Below are positions 17,703 to 28,153 of a DNA stretch of 64,000 nucleotides, piece by piece (the stretch's first letter is position 1; each line of letters begins with the position of its first letter). Under the pieces are notes generated by a model. The model was not told the DNA's origin, did not search any database, and saw only the letters and a program-made list of their open reading frames with translations. The stretch comes from Bacteroidota bacterium (GTDB lineage Bacteria; Bacteroidota; Bacteroidia; Chitinophagales; Chitinophagaceae): the NCBI GenBank assembly GCA_018267575.1, contig JAFDYF010000069.1, forward strand, positions 186,001 through 250,000, in the 5' to 3' direction. A program made the translations under genes and the position numbers.

Positions 17703-20288
17703 CTATTTATTCAATTGCATCTGCATTTTTTTTACTCGGTCTTCCAATTGTTCGGAAGAGAAATTCTCCCGCATGCTATCCACTTTTAATGGGAAACAAA
17801 ATGGGGTCAGTTGTTGGGGGAAGGAAATGATGATCTTGCTTTGCTGTATCCGTTCCAACATATTCCTCAAACGGGCTTCTTCCATTTGCTGCTCCATCAC
17901 TTCATGATAGGCCTGCCGCAAAAGTAGGTTGTGTTTATCATACTCTGTAAAAACATTGAATAAAAGGGAGGCCGAGGATTGCAAGTGTCTTGCTTTTTTA
18001 TACTCACCGGGGTAACCTTGGAAAATCAATCCACCAATGACAGCAATATCGCGGAACTTTCGCTTCGCCATTTCGGCACTGTTCACACTTTTTTGAATGT
18101 CGGTACTGAGATTGGTTGGGGAAAACAATTCGTAAGCATTACTATCATCCAGTGGTATTGGCTGGTCGCTCAATAGCTCAAACCCATAATCGTTCATGGC
18201 AAAAGAAAAGCTGATTGGGAGGGTCCGACTGATGCGATAGGCCAGCAAGGCGGCCATGGCTTCATGAACCAGCCTGCCTTCAAAAGGATAAGCAAAAAGA
18301 TGGTAGCCATCCTTTGTTTCAATATGTTCGATCAATAATTCATTTTCTTTCGGTACTTGCGAAAGTTGCTGCTGTAAATCAAAAAGCGGTTTCAGCACTT
18401 TCAGTTCAATTTCTTTTTTACCTGGACCAATGGCTTCATCCAATTTTCTTCGGAGCATGAAGCCAAGATTGGCAGAAAGCGGCATGCGTCCTCCCTGCCA
18501 ACTCGGTACGATGGATTTCTTTGCATTTGATTTGCGTACCAAGGCCGTCATATCCTTGATCATCACAAATTCCAAGTTTCTGCCAGCCAACGTAAACACA
18601 TCACCGGGCTGCAATCGGGAGATAAAATATTCTTCAATCACCCCCACATAGCCACCACTAGTGAATTTTACTTTCATCATGGAATCGCTTACTATGGTAC
18701 CGATATGTAAACGGTGGCGCATGGCTACTTTTCGGCTATTGATTTTGTACAAGCCATTAATGATTTCTACTTTCTTGAATTCGTCGTATTGTTGTAGTGC
18801 CGCGCCTCCAGCAGAAATAAAATGCAAGATGGCTTCCCATTCCTCTTCGGTCATTTCCCGAAAACAATAAGTTGATTTGATTTCCCTACATAAAGCATCC
18901 GGATAAAAGCCATCAGAAACAGCCAGTGTAGACAGGTATTGCACCAATACGTCAAAGCAAAGCAACATTGGCTGACGGCTTTCAATTGAGTTGACTTCCA
19001 TGGCTGTTTTTAATGCAGCACCTTCCACCAACTCCAGCGAATGGGTGGGCAGAAAATATATTTTACTAATTTCCCCCGGTTGATGACCACTTCTTCCGGC
19101 ACGTTGTAAAAAACGAGCCACCCCTTTAGGTGAGCCGACTTGTATAACGGTCTCGACTGGCCGAAAATCCACTCCCAGATCGAGGCTGGCGGTACACACC
19201 ACTGCTTTAAGCTTTCCTGCATGCAAGGCCTCTTCAACCCATACCCTTAGTTCCATATCAATGGAACCATGATGCAGGGCAATAGCTCCAGCCAAATCGG
19301 GACAGGCATTCAACAGTGATTGATACCACATCTCGCTCATTCCCCTGGTGTTGATGAAAATAAGCGTGGTCCTGCTTTCGAGAATAATGGGAATGACTTT
19401 ATGGATCAGCTTGATGCCGAGATGACCCGACCAAGGATATTTTTCAATTTCGTCGGGAAGGATGGATTCAATGGATATATTTTTTTTGATAGACGCTTTT
19501 ACAATGATCCCTTCTTCATTTAAAGATGACAGCAACACGTCCTTGGCCTCATCCAGATTACCGATGGTAGCGCTGATGCCCCAGATAGAGAGGCTGAAGG
19601 TTGTGGGGTTTAAGGTGGAAGGTTTGGGGTTTGGGGTGGAGGGAAGAAATTGGGTAGAAACGGGTAGTTCATTTTTGGTTGATAATGCAGGTTCAATGTT
19701 TTCACTATTCACCATTGACCATTGTCTATTTACATGCACAATCCTTGAAATAGCAAGCTCCACTTGCACGCCACGTTTGCTTCCAAGCAGTTCATGCCAT
19801 TCGTCTGCTGCTATGATTTTGAGGGATTGAAATATTTCGGGATAGTTTTTTTGTGCCAATAATAAATGAAGGCTTTCTGGAGTAATGATCAGCACTTCGG
19901 GCATCTGTCTTTTTTGTTTCTGTCTTTCGCTGATTTCTGTATCGCCATTGCGGATACCGATTTTCCAACTCATGCCCAGTTCATTGATCACTTCTTCCAT
20001 AGCACGGCCAATATCTTTGGCTAAAGCACGCAAAGGAGTTATCCATAACAGTTGTAAACCATTTTTTGATTTGGTTTTATAATTGGTTGGATGATGATTG
20101 ATAAAATCAATGACTGCACCAAGAAATACCGAATAGGTTTTGCCACAGCCGGTGGGAGCATTTACCAGTCCTGATTTATGATCGATAATATGTTGCCAGG
20201 CCTCTTCCTGAAAAGCAAAAGGGCTCAGGTTTTTATCTGTCAGCCATTGGCGCACTATTTTATAACCTATGGTTTGCTGCAGATACAA
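17703..20288 (-). CDS. Ligase-associated DNA damage response DEXH-box helicase (Lhr-like)
   Basis: 861-aa superfamily 2 helicase: Walker A NAPTGCGKT at residues 43-51, DEWH box at 162-165, SAT motif at 239-241, and the helicase C motif with QRAGRSGHQPGE. The long C-terminal region is the Lhr-like WH/DUF4145-type half of this repair family. It starts with TTG 20288; no in-frame ATG exists between the upstream stop and the conserved GYKIVRQWL block. Residues of about 184-232, between DEWH and SAT, are a Ser/Pro/Asn-rich insertion encoded by heptameric repeats; the helicase motifs on both sides are intact. Confidence 0.9.
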   Translation of the reverse strand: MYLQQTIGYKIVRQWLTDKNLSPFAFQEEAWQHIIDHKSGLVNAPTGCGKTYSVFLGAVIDFINHHPTNYKTKSKNGLQLLWITPLRALAKDIGRAMEEVINELGMSWKIGIRNGDTEISERQKQKRQMPEVLIITPESLHLLLAQKNYPEIFQSLKIIAADEWHELLGSKRGVQVELAISRIVHVNRQWSMVNSENIEPALSTKNELPVSTQFLPSTPNPKPSTLNPTTFSLSIWGISATIGNLDEAKDVLLSSLNEEGIIVKASIKKNISIESILPDEIEKYPWSGHLGIKLIHKVIPIILESRTTLIFINTRGMSEMWYQSLLNACPDLAGAIALHHGSIDMELRVWVEEALHAGKLKAVVCTASLDLGVDFRPVETVIQVGSPKGVARFLQRAGRSGHQPGEISKIYFLPTHSLELVEGAALKTAMEVNSIESRQPMLLCFDVLVQYLSTLAVSDGFYPDALCREIKSTYCFREMTEEEWEAILHFISAGGAALQQYDEFKKVEIINGLYKINSRKVAMRHRLHIGTIVSDSMMKVKFTSGGYVGVIEEYFISRLQPGDVFTLAGRNLEFVMIKDMTALVRKSNAKKSIVPSWQGGRMPLSANLGFMLRRKLDEAIGPGKKEIELKVLKPLFDLQQQLSQVPKENELLIEHIETKDGYHLFAYPFEGRLVHEAMAALLAYRISRTLPISFSFAMNDYGFELLSDQPIPLDDSNAYELFSPTNLSTDIQKSVNSAEMAKRKFRDIAVIGGLIFQGYPGEYKKARHLQSSASLLFNVFTEYDKHNLLLRQAYHEVMEQQMEEARLRNMLERIQQSKIIISFPQQLTPFCFPLKVDSMRENFSSEQLEDRVKKMQMQLNK
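19608..19736. repeat. Heptameric repeat arrays inside the DEXH helicase gene
   Basis: Two arrays lie close together: six units of the GGTTTGG/GGTGGAA type at 19608-19649 and five units of the TCACCAT/TGACCAT type at 19702-19736. Both have a strict 7-nt period and are read in frame as the insertion between helicase motifs II and III. Confidence 0.75.
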
Positions 20289-20331
20289 TAAAAATGGTTT
20301 GAAACTAGCTTTAAGTTAAATATTAGATGAC

Positions 20332-20396
20332 TAAACCTCACAGGTTTTCAATAGCCTGATTTATTTTATATTTCACCAAAAACCTGTGAGGGTTTA
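20332..20396 (-). terminator. Large inverted repeat downstream of the cytochrome gene
   Basis: Arms TAAACCTCACAGGTTTT (20332-20348) and AAAACCTGTGAGGGTTTA (20379-20396) are complementary except for one extra C, with a 30-nt loop. It follows the minus-strand cytochrome c gene, so it may terminate that transcript; CCTCACAGGTTTT-type hairpins are also a familiar interspersed palindrome in Bacteroidota (from memory, not searched). Confidence 0.6.
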
Positions 20397-20513
20397 ACGA
20401 CATTTTTACGCTTAAACTAACACTAGATTAAACGCTGATGTTGCTTATGGCACAAATGTACAAGAGAGTGACACAAGGATGTTGGGTAAAGTGATGAAGC
20501 TGGTCAAAAAAAG

Positions 20514-21890
20514 TCACAATGTTTTTAAATACTCGATCACGGCCTTCCTTTCCTTATTAGTCAAATGGTCGCCGAAATAATGGCCGTAGTTACCATAGCC
20601 CGGCAGGTCAGTATTATAGACAGTGGAGCCCCCTGGCTTTTTATCCACGGAATATTTCCAACCTACTTTTTGATAATCATACTCTAGCTTTTTGTAATTT
20701 CTGGACCAATATTGGGGGCGCTCCTTGCTGTTCAAAACCGCTTCCAGCGTTGGCACTGATCCGTTATGGAAATAAGGGGCCGTGATCCAAACCCCATCCA
20801 ATGGCGGCGCCATATACCCATTATAAGGCACCAACTTGGCTGGATGGTCCCCTTGGGCAAACCAACTATTATTGAACCAATCCACAAACTGAGGGTTCTG
20901 ATAATTGCTTTTGTATAAAAAGGAATCTGTTTTGATGATCGATTCGGGAATCAACAGATTGGGATACTCATCACCGTTGCCATGACATTTTGAACAATTT
21001 TGAACGAAGATAATACCCCCTTCTTTAGCCAGTGATTGATTAATGGAGTAGGGGTATTTGGGTGGCTCTATTGTTTTCAGATAGGCGAGCACGTTATTGA
21101 AATGTGTATCCACTTCATTCGATTCGGAGGTGTCGGTTACTGTTAATAAATTGGAGGCCATCAAAAACCTGCCAAAATCGCCCCTGCCAAAGCCATTATA
21201 AAAAAGACCATGTTTTTTCTTTACGAGCCACCATGCGGGCACATCGGAAGGTATCACTTGCTCTGGTATGTCCATCATGGCGGTATCGCTCCATCTAAAA
21301 GTCTGTGGGTTTCTATGCGCAGCCAGTAAAGCAGCCAAACGGTCGGCGGTGTTCACGCCCCTTACCTGTGTCCGCAATTGCTTACTGACGACTTTCACCA
21401 CTTTTAGGAAGGGTTCGGCCGCTTCATATTTTTTCCGACTGGTTTTTTTCAAAAAGCTTTCGGCGATTGCGGCATTGGACGCATTGACTCTTTCCCCAGA
21501 AGTAAAATCGACCGTTGAATTACCTAGGCCCATGATTAATTTATTATCGATAACCTGGGCGTGGCATTGTAGGCAATTGGGGGCAACCACAATCTCTCCA
21601 TTGGATGCTTTTACGGCCGTGAACTCATAGCTGATGCCCTCGTTCAGGCTATCCCTTTTCAAATATTCACTGTTTCTTTTGCCATAAGCCAATTTATAAT
21701 AGCTGAAAGGAATGCCACTTTTTAGATAGTCGCCTGTGATCAGGTATTCATAACCGATTTTAGGATCACCATCTCTTTGGGGACTGGGTGGGATATATTC
21801 AGGTTCTTCCGGATTCGGGTTTTGTATAGTAACTCTATTGAAGGCCAAGCAGCATAGTGCAAAGGATACCAATGTAAAAATCTTCTTCAT
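20514..21890 (-). CDS. Exported di-haem c-type cytochrome
   Basis: 458-aa secreted protein with a signal peptide (MKKIFTLVSFALCCLAF) and two CxxCH haem sites: CLQCH near residue 106 and CSKCH near residue 299. The C-terminal part carries the APYFHNGSVPTLEAVL pattern seen in cytochrome c peroxidase-like and related periplasmic cytochromes. I chose ATG 21890 because it begins the signal peptide; the frame extends to 21941. The substrate or redox partner cannot be read from sequence. Confidence 0.85.
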   Translation of the reverse strand: MKKIFTLVSFALCCLAFNRVTIQNPNPEEPEYIPPSPQRDGDPKIGYEYLITGDYLKSGIPFSYYKLAYGKRNSEYLKRDSLNEGISYEFTAVKASNGEIVVAPNCLQCHAQVIDNKLIMGLGNSTVDFTSGERVNASNAAIAESFLKKTSRKKYEAAEPFLKVVKVVSKQLRTQVRGVNTADRLAALLAAHRNPQTFRWSDTAMMDIPEQVIPSDVPAWWLVKKKHGLFYNGFGRGDFGRFLMASNLLTVTDTSESNEVDTHFNNVLAYLKTIEPPKYPYSINQSLAKEGGIIFVQNCSKCHGNGDEYPNLLIPESIIKTDSFLYKSNYQNPQFVDWFNNSWFAQGDHPAKLVPYNGYMAPPLDGVWITAPYFHNGSVPTLEAVLNSKERPQYWSRNYKKLEYDYQKVGWKYSVDKKPGGSTVYNTDLPGYGNYGHYFGDHLTNKERKAVIEYLKTL

Positions 21891-21964
21891 GTTGGATAAA
21901 ATTAAAACATAGAGAATGGAATATTCTCTAATATAATACAAATCCCTGGTTTAATAAGCTGAGT

Positions 21965-23146
21965 TTAATAAACCGCAGTCACCTTACCATCTACCCTTTT
22001 CACAAAGTAGAGTTTTTTGTTTTCGTAGTAATCGGGGCTGGTATTTTGTTTATTGGTATAAACAGGTTCAATATCAAAATTGTTGATGACTTCAAACTTT
22101 TTACTATCAATATGGTTGGTTAGGTCGCTGCCAAACAGATTCAACAATTTTGCGAAATGATAAGTGGTTTCAAATCCACGGATAATCATATCACTTCCCT
22201 TCATGAAATAATTGGTGTAAAAATATTGTTGTATGGACTTTACCAAGCTATCATTGGGATTAATATAAAAAGGGGTGCTATAAATAATTTCGGGGCCGCT
22301 ATACTCTTCTGGCAAAAAATCAATATTGTCCCAAGTAGGCATGCCCATAATGGTTGTATGATAGGATTTTCCCAATGCCGATACCTGAGCGCAAAAGGTA
22401 CGTGCAAAATTTTCATCCAGACTAGCCAGCACACAAATATTCTGGATATTACTATCCAGATATTTTGAAAGTTGCTCAGGGTTTATATTATTATCCACAC
22501 TGATAAACTTTAATTTTAAAGGAACAGATAAGGTTGATTTTTCCGCATCGGAAAAATAGCTTTTGAGTCGCTGTTCCATCAAACCGTTTTTCCCGAATAC
22601 TGTGATGTTGGAAGTAGCGTAATTTTTTTGCAGGAACTTATAGATGCCTTCGCAATGTGTTTTTAGAGTGGAATTCAGGATAACCAGGCTAGGGTTATTC
22701 AGGATATTACCATCATTGGGATAGTTTGTATTGATAAAAGGGATTTTTTTAAGGTAAGCTGCATTGGCCAGCAGACGGATTTCTGATGGAGAGATATGAC
22801 CAATAATGAGTTCGGTGTTTTGGAATCCCTCACTTTGCACTATATCCTGAATACTTTTTGTACGCGACTTGGTATCGTATAAACTGATTTCAAGCTTTAG
22901 TCCTTCCTTTTTAAGGGAATCGAGCGCCAATTGTGCCCCCTCATAAAATTCGAGTCCCGGGCTGAGGAATTTGGGAAAGTTTTTATCGTAACGATAATTA
23001 CCAGTGTCGTCAAAGGCTGAGTCGAGATATAAGGGTACAAAAAAGGCAATATGCTTTGGCTTATCGACGGGTTCAGTCTGTGCCTGTATTTTTACTGCAC
23101 TGACGAATAAGATGATAAGCAGGAAATACCGTATCCATGATTTCAT
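21965..23146 (-). CDS. Periplasmic ABC-type substrate-binding protein (type 1 fold)
   Basis: 393 aa with a cleavable signal peptide ending near AVKIQAQ. The body resembles the LivK-like periplasmic-binding fold (EFYEGAQLALDSLKKEGLKLEISLYDTK). It lacks the N-terminal LysM domain that related proteins next to guaA in Bacteroidota carry. No ABC permease or ATPase is nearby, so a role in transport is unproven; a peptidoglycan- or amino-acid-sensing role is possible. Confidence 0.7.
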   Translation of the reverse strand: MKSWIRYFLLIILFVSAVKIQAQTEPVDKPKHIAFFVPLYLDSAFDDTGNYRYDKNFPKFLSPGLEFYEGAQLALDSLKKEGLKLEISLYDTKSRTKSIQDIVQSEGFQNTELIIGHISPSEIRLLANAAYLKKIPFINTNYPNDGNILNNPSLVILNSTLKTHCEGIYKFLQKNYATSNITVFGKNGLMEQRLKSYFSDAEKSTLSVPLKLKFISVDNNINPEQLSKYLDSNIQNICVLASLDENFARTFCAQVSALGKSYHTTIMGMPTWDNIDFLPEEYSGPEIIYSTPFYINPNDSLVKSIQQYFYTNYFMKGSDMIIRGFETTYHFAKLLNLFGSDLTNHIDSKKFEVINNFDIEPVYTNKQNTSPDYYENKKLYFVKRVDGKVTAVY

Positions 23147-23251
23147 ATGATGAGCTTAATATTTTTGGTTTTGAATGGTCGGTAATAAAACTGATAACGA
23201 GTTGTTGTTTTCCTATACAAACTTAGCAACTTATCGTTTAGCATTCGCTAT

Positions 23252-24784
23252 CTATTCCCATTCAATGGTAGCAGGTGGTTTGCTACTGATGTCGTAGACC
23301 ACCCGGTTGATGCCCTTTACATTATTGATGATCTCATTGGAAACATCAGCTAAAAAATCATATGGAAGATGCGCCCAATCTGCTGTCATTCCATCCACCG
23401 AGGTAACAGCCCGTAGAGCCACCGTAAATTCATAGGTCCGTTCATCACCCATTACTCCCACGCTTTTTACTGGTAACAAAATCGTGCCAGCCTGCCATAC
23501 ACTGGAATAGAGATGCTTGTCGCGCAGGGCTTGGGTATAAATATGGTCAGCTTCTTGTAAGAGCTTAACTTTTTCTGCGTTCACTTCGCCCAAAATCCGA
23601 ATAGCCAGTCCTGGCCCGGGGAAAGGGTGACGTTGCAACATTTCATCGGGGATACCCAATTCATGGCCCACCCTCCGCACTTCATCTTTGAAAAGAAAAC
23701 GCAGTGGCTCTACGAGGTCTAAATGCATTTTCTTGGGAAGTCCACCTACATTATGATGTGATTTAATAGTAACGGAAGGTCCATGTACCGAAACGCTTTC
23801 AATCACATCTGGATAAATAGTGCCTTGCCCCAATAGCTCAACCCCTTCTATCCTCGTTGCCTCTTCTTGGAAGATTTTGATAAACTGTTTGCCAATAACT
23901 TTTCTCTTTTCCTCGGGATCGGTTTTGCCTTTTAGTTTTTTGTAAAATACCTTTTTAGCATCCACCCCCTTCACGTTTAGGCCTATCTTTTTATAAGTAG
24001 CCAGCACTTCCTCAAACTCATTTTTGCGGAGTACGCCATTGTCAACAAAAACGCCAAATAGTTTTTTCCCGATGGCTCGGTGTATCAGGGTGGCTGCCAC
24101 AGTGGAATCCACGCCGCCGCTCAGTGCCATCACCACTTTGCGTTTTCCAATCTGTTTTTTTAAGCGTTCAACGGTATCGCTGATAAAATGGGCGGCTGTC
24201 CAGTCCTGAGTGCAATGACAGATCTGTACCAGAAAGTTTTGAATGATTTTTTTTCCTTCCACAGAATGGTAAACTTCTGGATGGAACTGCAAACAATATA
24301 GGGGAAGACTGCTATCGCTTTTTTTGAAAGCAGCATAAGGAATATTTTCTGTTGTGGCCAATACCTGAAACCCGCTGGGGAGTTCTAAAATGGTATCGGC
24401 ATGGCTCATCCAAACCTGTGAATGTTCACTAACGTTTTGCAACAACACGTCCTGCTGCTGTATATGCAATTTGGCTCGGCCATATTCACGCTTATTGCTA
24501 TTGGCCACGGTACCGCCAAACTGCTTGGCTGTAAGCTGTGCCCCATAACAAATGCCCAACACAGGCACTTTTGCATTCAGTGCGGCTACTTGTACCAAGG
24601 GCGCTTTTGCATCATTCACTGAAAAGGGAGATCCGGATAGTATAATACCTTTAATGGAGTCGTCGAACTCAATCTGTTTATGAAAGGGAATGATCTCGCA
24701 ATAAACATTTGCCTCGCGAACGGCACGGGCAATCAGTTGGGTATATTGTGAACCGAAATCAAGAATCAATATTTTTTCTGCCAT
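23252..24784 (-). CDS. guaA: GMP synthase (glutamine-hydrolysing)
   Basis: 510-aa enzyme converting XMP to GMP with glutamine and ATP. The class I amidotransferase domain has its nucleophile Cys in [10 protein letters not shown], and the ATP-pyrophosphatase P-loop is [14 protein letters not shown]. The C-terminal dimerisation domain ends [12 protein letters not shown] 24784 begins the conserved [20 protein letters not shown]; the 25 extra residues of the longer frame are not conserved. Confidence 0.97.
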   Translation of the reverse strand: MAEKILILDFGSQYTQLIARAVREANVYCEIIPFHKQIEFDDSIKGIILSGSPFSVNDAKAPLVQVAALNAKVPVLGICYGAQLTAKQFGGTVANSNKREYGRAKLHIQQQDVLLQNVSEHSQVWMSHADTILELPSGFQVLATTENIPYAAFKKSDSSLPLYCLQFHPEVYHSVEGKKIIQNFLVQICHCTQDWTAAHFISDTVERLKKQIGKRKVVMALSGGVDSTVAATLIHRAIGKKLFGVFVDNGVLRKNEFEEVLATYKKIGLNVKGVDAKKVFYKKLKGKTDPEEKRKVIGKQFIKIFQEEATRIEGVELLGQGTIYPDVIESVSVHGPSVTIKSHHNVGGLPKKMHLDLVEPLRFLFKDEVRRVGHELGIPDEMLQRHPFPGPGLAIRILGEVNAEKVKLLQEADHIYTQALRDKHLYSSVWQAGTILLPVKSVGVMGDERTYEFTVALRAVTSVDGMTADWAHLPYDFLADVSNEIINNVKGINRVVYDISSKPPATIEWE

Positions 24785-25035
24785 AAGTGCGGCAAAGGTA
24801 AAAAACAGTTTGCAGTTTACCAGTTGCGATTTTGAGAAGGCTGAACTCTTGAAAACCATTCCCTGCCTCTTGTTAAAATCTGACTAATTCAAGTTTGGAT
24901 GGATATGAAAGGAATTTTTATAGCTTGTGATTTTTAATATGATAGCTTGATTTTTATTTCTTTTCCACATTCGATTTTAAAAATTTTTCTTTTTCATTTC
25001 TGCATCTATATTCGCTGCCCATAAATTCATTATCT

Positions 25036-27273
25036 ATGTTGGAGTTTTCACAAGCAATTGCCTCATCCTTAAATATTCGTAAGGCACAAGTAGAAGCTGT
25101 TCTGGAACTGTTGGGTGAAGGTGCCACTATCCCTTTTATAGCTCGATACCGAAAAGATAAAACCGGTGCTTTGGATGAAGTACAGATACAGCAGATTCAG
25201 GATCAATCTAAATTGCTCAAAGAATTTGCAGACCGCAAAACTTTTATTGAGAAGACGATTACCGATCAGGGCAAAATGACCGAAGCATTGCAGGCAAAGA
25301 TTGATAAAGCCATCACGATTGCCGAACTGGAAGATATTTACTTGCCATACAAACCCAAGCGGAAAACCAAGGCGCAGGCTGCTAAAGAGCATGGGCTCGA
25401 ACCTTTGGCTATTTTGATTTTGGAACAAAAAGAAACTGACCTGAACACGGAAGGCTCCAAATATATTTCCGAAAACGTGAAAGATGTGGATGCAGCACTG
25501 CAGGGAGCTAGGGATATCATTGCAGAAATGGTGAATGAAGATGCGGCTGTTCGGGCAAAACTTCGTAAACTATTTGAAAGTACAGCCACCCTCCATAGTA
25601 AGGTTTTGGCCGATAAAGAAATCGAGGCTATTAAATACAAAGATTATTTTGATTTTAGTGAACCGATACATAAAGTGCCGTCGCACCGAATATTGGCAGT
25701 GCTGCGTGGCTTTCTCGAAGGTTTCTTGCGAATGGGTATTGCCCCATTGGAAGAAGATGCATTGGAGCTGATCGAAAAACAATATGTTACTGGAAGTCTG
25801 AATAGTTCGGTGGAGCAGGTAAAAAAATCGATCAAGGATGCTTATAAGCGATTGCTACAACCGAGCTTGGAATCCGAATTCAGGATGGCATTAAAAACAA
25901 AGGCCGATGAGGAAGCCATTAATGTATTTGCCGAGAATCTAAAGCAATTGTTATTGAGTGCCCCATTGGGTTCAAAAAGGATATTGGCGATTGATCCTGG
26001 TTATCGCACTGGCTGCAAAGTGGTTTGCCTGGATGAGAAAGGGGAGATGCTGGTGAATGATGTGATCTATATCCATGAAGCCAATCGGAAATATGATGCC
26101 GAGCATAAGATTCGGGAACTGGTTGTCAGATATCAGACAGAAGTATTTGCGATTGGGGATGGTACAGCGGGTAGGGAAACCGAGCAATTTATCAAACAGC
26201 TCCAATTGGGCAAACCCATTTTTCTGGTTAATGAAGATGGAGCCTCTGTGTATTCCGCTTCTGAAAATGCTAGAGAAGAATTTCCCGATTATGATGTTAC
26301 GGTGAGGGGTTCCGTGAGTATTGGCCGAAGATTGATGGATCCCTTGGCTGAACTGGTAAAGATTGATCCCAAGAGTATTGGGGTAGGGCAGTACCAACAC
26401 GATGTGAACCAGTTCCGGCTTAAAGAAAGATTGGATCAGACCGTGGTCAGTTGTGTGAACCAGGTTGGCGTAAACCTGAACACGGCATCCCGACATTTGC
26501 TTAGCTATGTGAGCGGTATCGGCGACACGTTGGCCGACAATATCATCAAGCATCGGAATGAAATAGGGAAGTTTACCGACCGTAACCAGTTATTGAAAGT
26601 GCCTAGGCTGGGTGGCAAAGCATTTGAACAATGTGCCGGTTTTTTGAGGATCAAAGAAAGCGCCAATCCATTGGATGCAAGTGCGGTTCACCCCGAGGCC
26701 TATAAATTGGTGGCGCAGATTGCCAAAGACCTAAATACAGAATTGAGTTCATTGATTGGCAATGAAGCTTTGTTGAAACAGGTTGATCCCAAAAAATATA
26801 TGACAGCGGAGATTGGTGTGCTCAGCATTAATGATATACTGAACGAGTTGAAGAAACCGGGACTGGATCCACGCAGTGAGTTGGAGCAATTTGAGTATGC
26901 CAGTATTTTTTCGATTGAAGATGTAAAGGAAGGAATGTTGGTGCCGGGGATTGTGACAAATATTACGAGGTTTGGCGCTTTTGTGGATATTGGCGTAAAA
27001 CAGGATGGGCTGGTGCATGTGAGTGAAATAGCTCATCAATATATTACAGACCCATCTGAAGTATTAAAACTAAATGATAAGGTGCAGGTAAAAGTGTTGG
27101 AAGTGGATGTGGTAAGAAAGCGGATTGCATTATCAATCAAACAGACCCAGGATGCACCTGCCAGAAACAGCCGACCTAAACCAAAGGTACATGCCGGGGC
27201 GAGTGAGAAAGACCTTTCGAAAATGGATATGAACGATGCACTGAATGCGTTAAAGAAAAAGTTCAAAGGCTAA
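25036..27273 (+). CDS. tex: Tex family RNA-binding transcription accessory protein
   Basis: 745-aa Tex. Order of domains: helical N-terminal region, YqgF-like RNase H fold (RILAIDPGYRTGCKVVCLD, about residues 315-440), tandem helix-hairpin-helix region (VNLNTASRHLLSYVSGIGDTLA), and C-terminal S1 RNA-binding domain (VPGIVTNITRFGAFVDIGVKQDGLVHVSEI). It is an essential or stress-related transcription factor in other bacteria. Upstream lies a TATATTCG element close to the -7 consensus. Confidence 0.95.
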   Translation: MLEFSQAIASSLNIRKAQVEAVLELLGEGATIPFIARYRKDKTGALDEVQIQQIQDQSKLLKEFADRKTFIEKTITDQGKMTEALQAKIDKAITIAELEDIYLPYKPKRKTKAQAAKEHGLEPLAILILEQKETDLNTEGSKYISENVKDVDAALQGARDIIAEMVNEDAAVRAKLRKLFESTATLHSKVLADKEIEAIKYKDYFDFSEPIHKVPSHRILAVLRGFLEGFLRMGIAPLEEDALELIEKQYVTGSLNSSVEQVKKSIKDAYKRLLQPSLESEFRMALKTKADEEAINVFAENLKQLLLSAPLGSKRILAIDPGYRTGCKVVCLDEKGEMLVNDVIYIHEANRKYDAEHKIRELVVRYQTEVFAIGDGTAGRETEQFIKQLQLGKPIFLVNEDGASVYSASENAREEFPDYDVTVRGSVSIGRRLMDPLAELVKIDPKSIGVGQYQHDVNQFRLKERLDQTVVSCVNQVGVNLNTASRHLLSYVSGIGDTLADNIIKHRNEIGKFTDRNQLLKVPRLGGKAFEQCAGFLRIKESANPLDASAVHPEAYKLVAQIAKDLNTELSSLIGNEALLKQVDPKKYMTAEIGVLSINDILNELKKPGLDPRSELEQFEYASIFSIEDVKEGMLVPGIVTNITRFGAFVDIGVKQDGLVHVSEIAHQYITDPSEVLKLNDKVQVKVLEVDVVRKRIALSIKQTQDAPARNSRPKPKVHAGASEKDLSKMDMNDALNALKKKFKG

Positions 27274-27390
27274 ACAGAGTTTGGGTATAAGTTAGTGAGT
27301 CAAAACTTTAAAACTGTTGATTTCAATTCTAAAAAACAGGCAAGAAACAACAGCTTTTCTTGCATGATTATTTTAACGACAATCTTACCG

Positions 27391-27480
27391 AAATCTCCAA
27401 ATCCCGAAATCCTCCAATTCCCAATTACAAATCCCTAATTCCTAATTCCTAATTCCTAATCCCCATCCACCCCTATCTCC
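27391..27480. repeat. Heptameric repeat array between tex and 27473
   Basis: About twelve 7-nt units of the TCCTAAT/TCCCAAT type, three of them identical in tandem. The array runs right up to, and slightly into, the stop region of the convergent gene. Confidence 0.8.
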
Positions 27481-27916
27481 CCACAAAATCCGCAAAGGAA
27501 ATAGAATGTGGCTTGTGGTCGTTGCCAATAAAATTTAGTTGGGTATCGCTATGATGGGCGGGCCCAGCAAAATCCTTGGCATTCCATGGGTAGAATTTGA
27601 ATTTATAGTTGTCAAAGTCCAGCACCACATGCATGGCATAGCCCGGGGTTTCATAGATGGCCAATTGAGATGGCCTGCTTTTGGTACCCTTGAGCCAATC
27701 GCTGGAGTTTATAACGAGCAGATATTTCTCTCCAATCCCATTTTTTAAAATGGCGGCTTGATAATTGTCTACAGGGGTTACGGTTGTACCATTTTTTACA
27801 GTAAAGGAAGTGAACCAAATAATGCTGCCATTATTCGGGTTATCGGAGAACCGGATTACTTGTGCCGAGAGATGGGCATGGCAAAAAAATAATAAAGAAA
27901 CCAATACTAATTTCAT
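27473..27916 (-). CDS. Small secreted protein of unknown function
   Basis: 147 aa with a signal peptide ending after AHLSAQ. The mature part is rich in beta-type sequence and aromatic residues (IIWFTSFTVKNGTTVTPV, KFKFYPWNAKDFAG). I recognise no family. It converges with tex and its 3' end touches a heptameric repeat array, which may have altered its last residues. Confidence 0.65.
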   Translation of the reverse strand: MKLVLVSLLFFCHAHLSAQVIRFSDNPNNGSIIWFTSFTVKNGTTVTPVDNYQAAILKNGIGEKYLLVINSSDWLKGTKSRPSQLAIYETPGYAMHVVLDFDNYKFKFYPWNAKDFAGPAHHSDTQLNFIGNDHKPHSISFADFVGR

Positions 27917-28139
27917 GCTACTAATTTAGGGAGATATGCGAATGAGGTAAGATAAGGCGGAAACAGATCCTAAGTTAATGAACTTAACCAGTTTTGCAAA
28001 CTTCTTGGCTCGAATAATTGAAAGGAATATTACTACAATATATAAGCCCTTCAATGTTTTTATGTAGGATTTGTTGGTGGCCTACCTCCACCATGTCCAG
28101 TCTGTTCTAATATCCTTATCTGCCCTTCATTCTATCTCG

Positions 28140-28147
28140 TATATTTG
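28140..28147 (+). promoter_or_regulatory. Candidate -7 element for mnmH
   Basis: TATATTTG matches the TAnnTTTG consensus and ends 6 nt before ATG 28154, which would make the mRNA leaderless or nearly so. No clear -33 partner is visible. Confidence 0.35.
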
Positions 28148-28153
28148 TCTTCC

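Noticed and set aside
25972..26553. 193-codon antisense frame opposite tex
   Set aside because: The plus-strand Tex reading explains the sequence fully.
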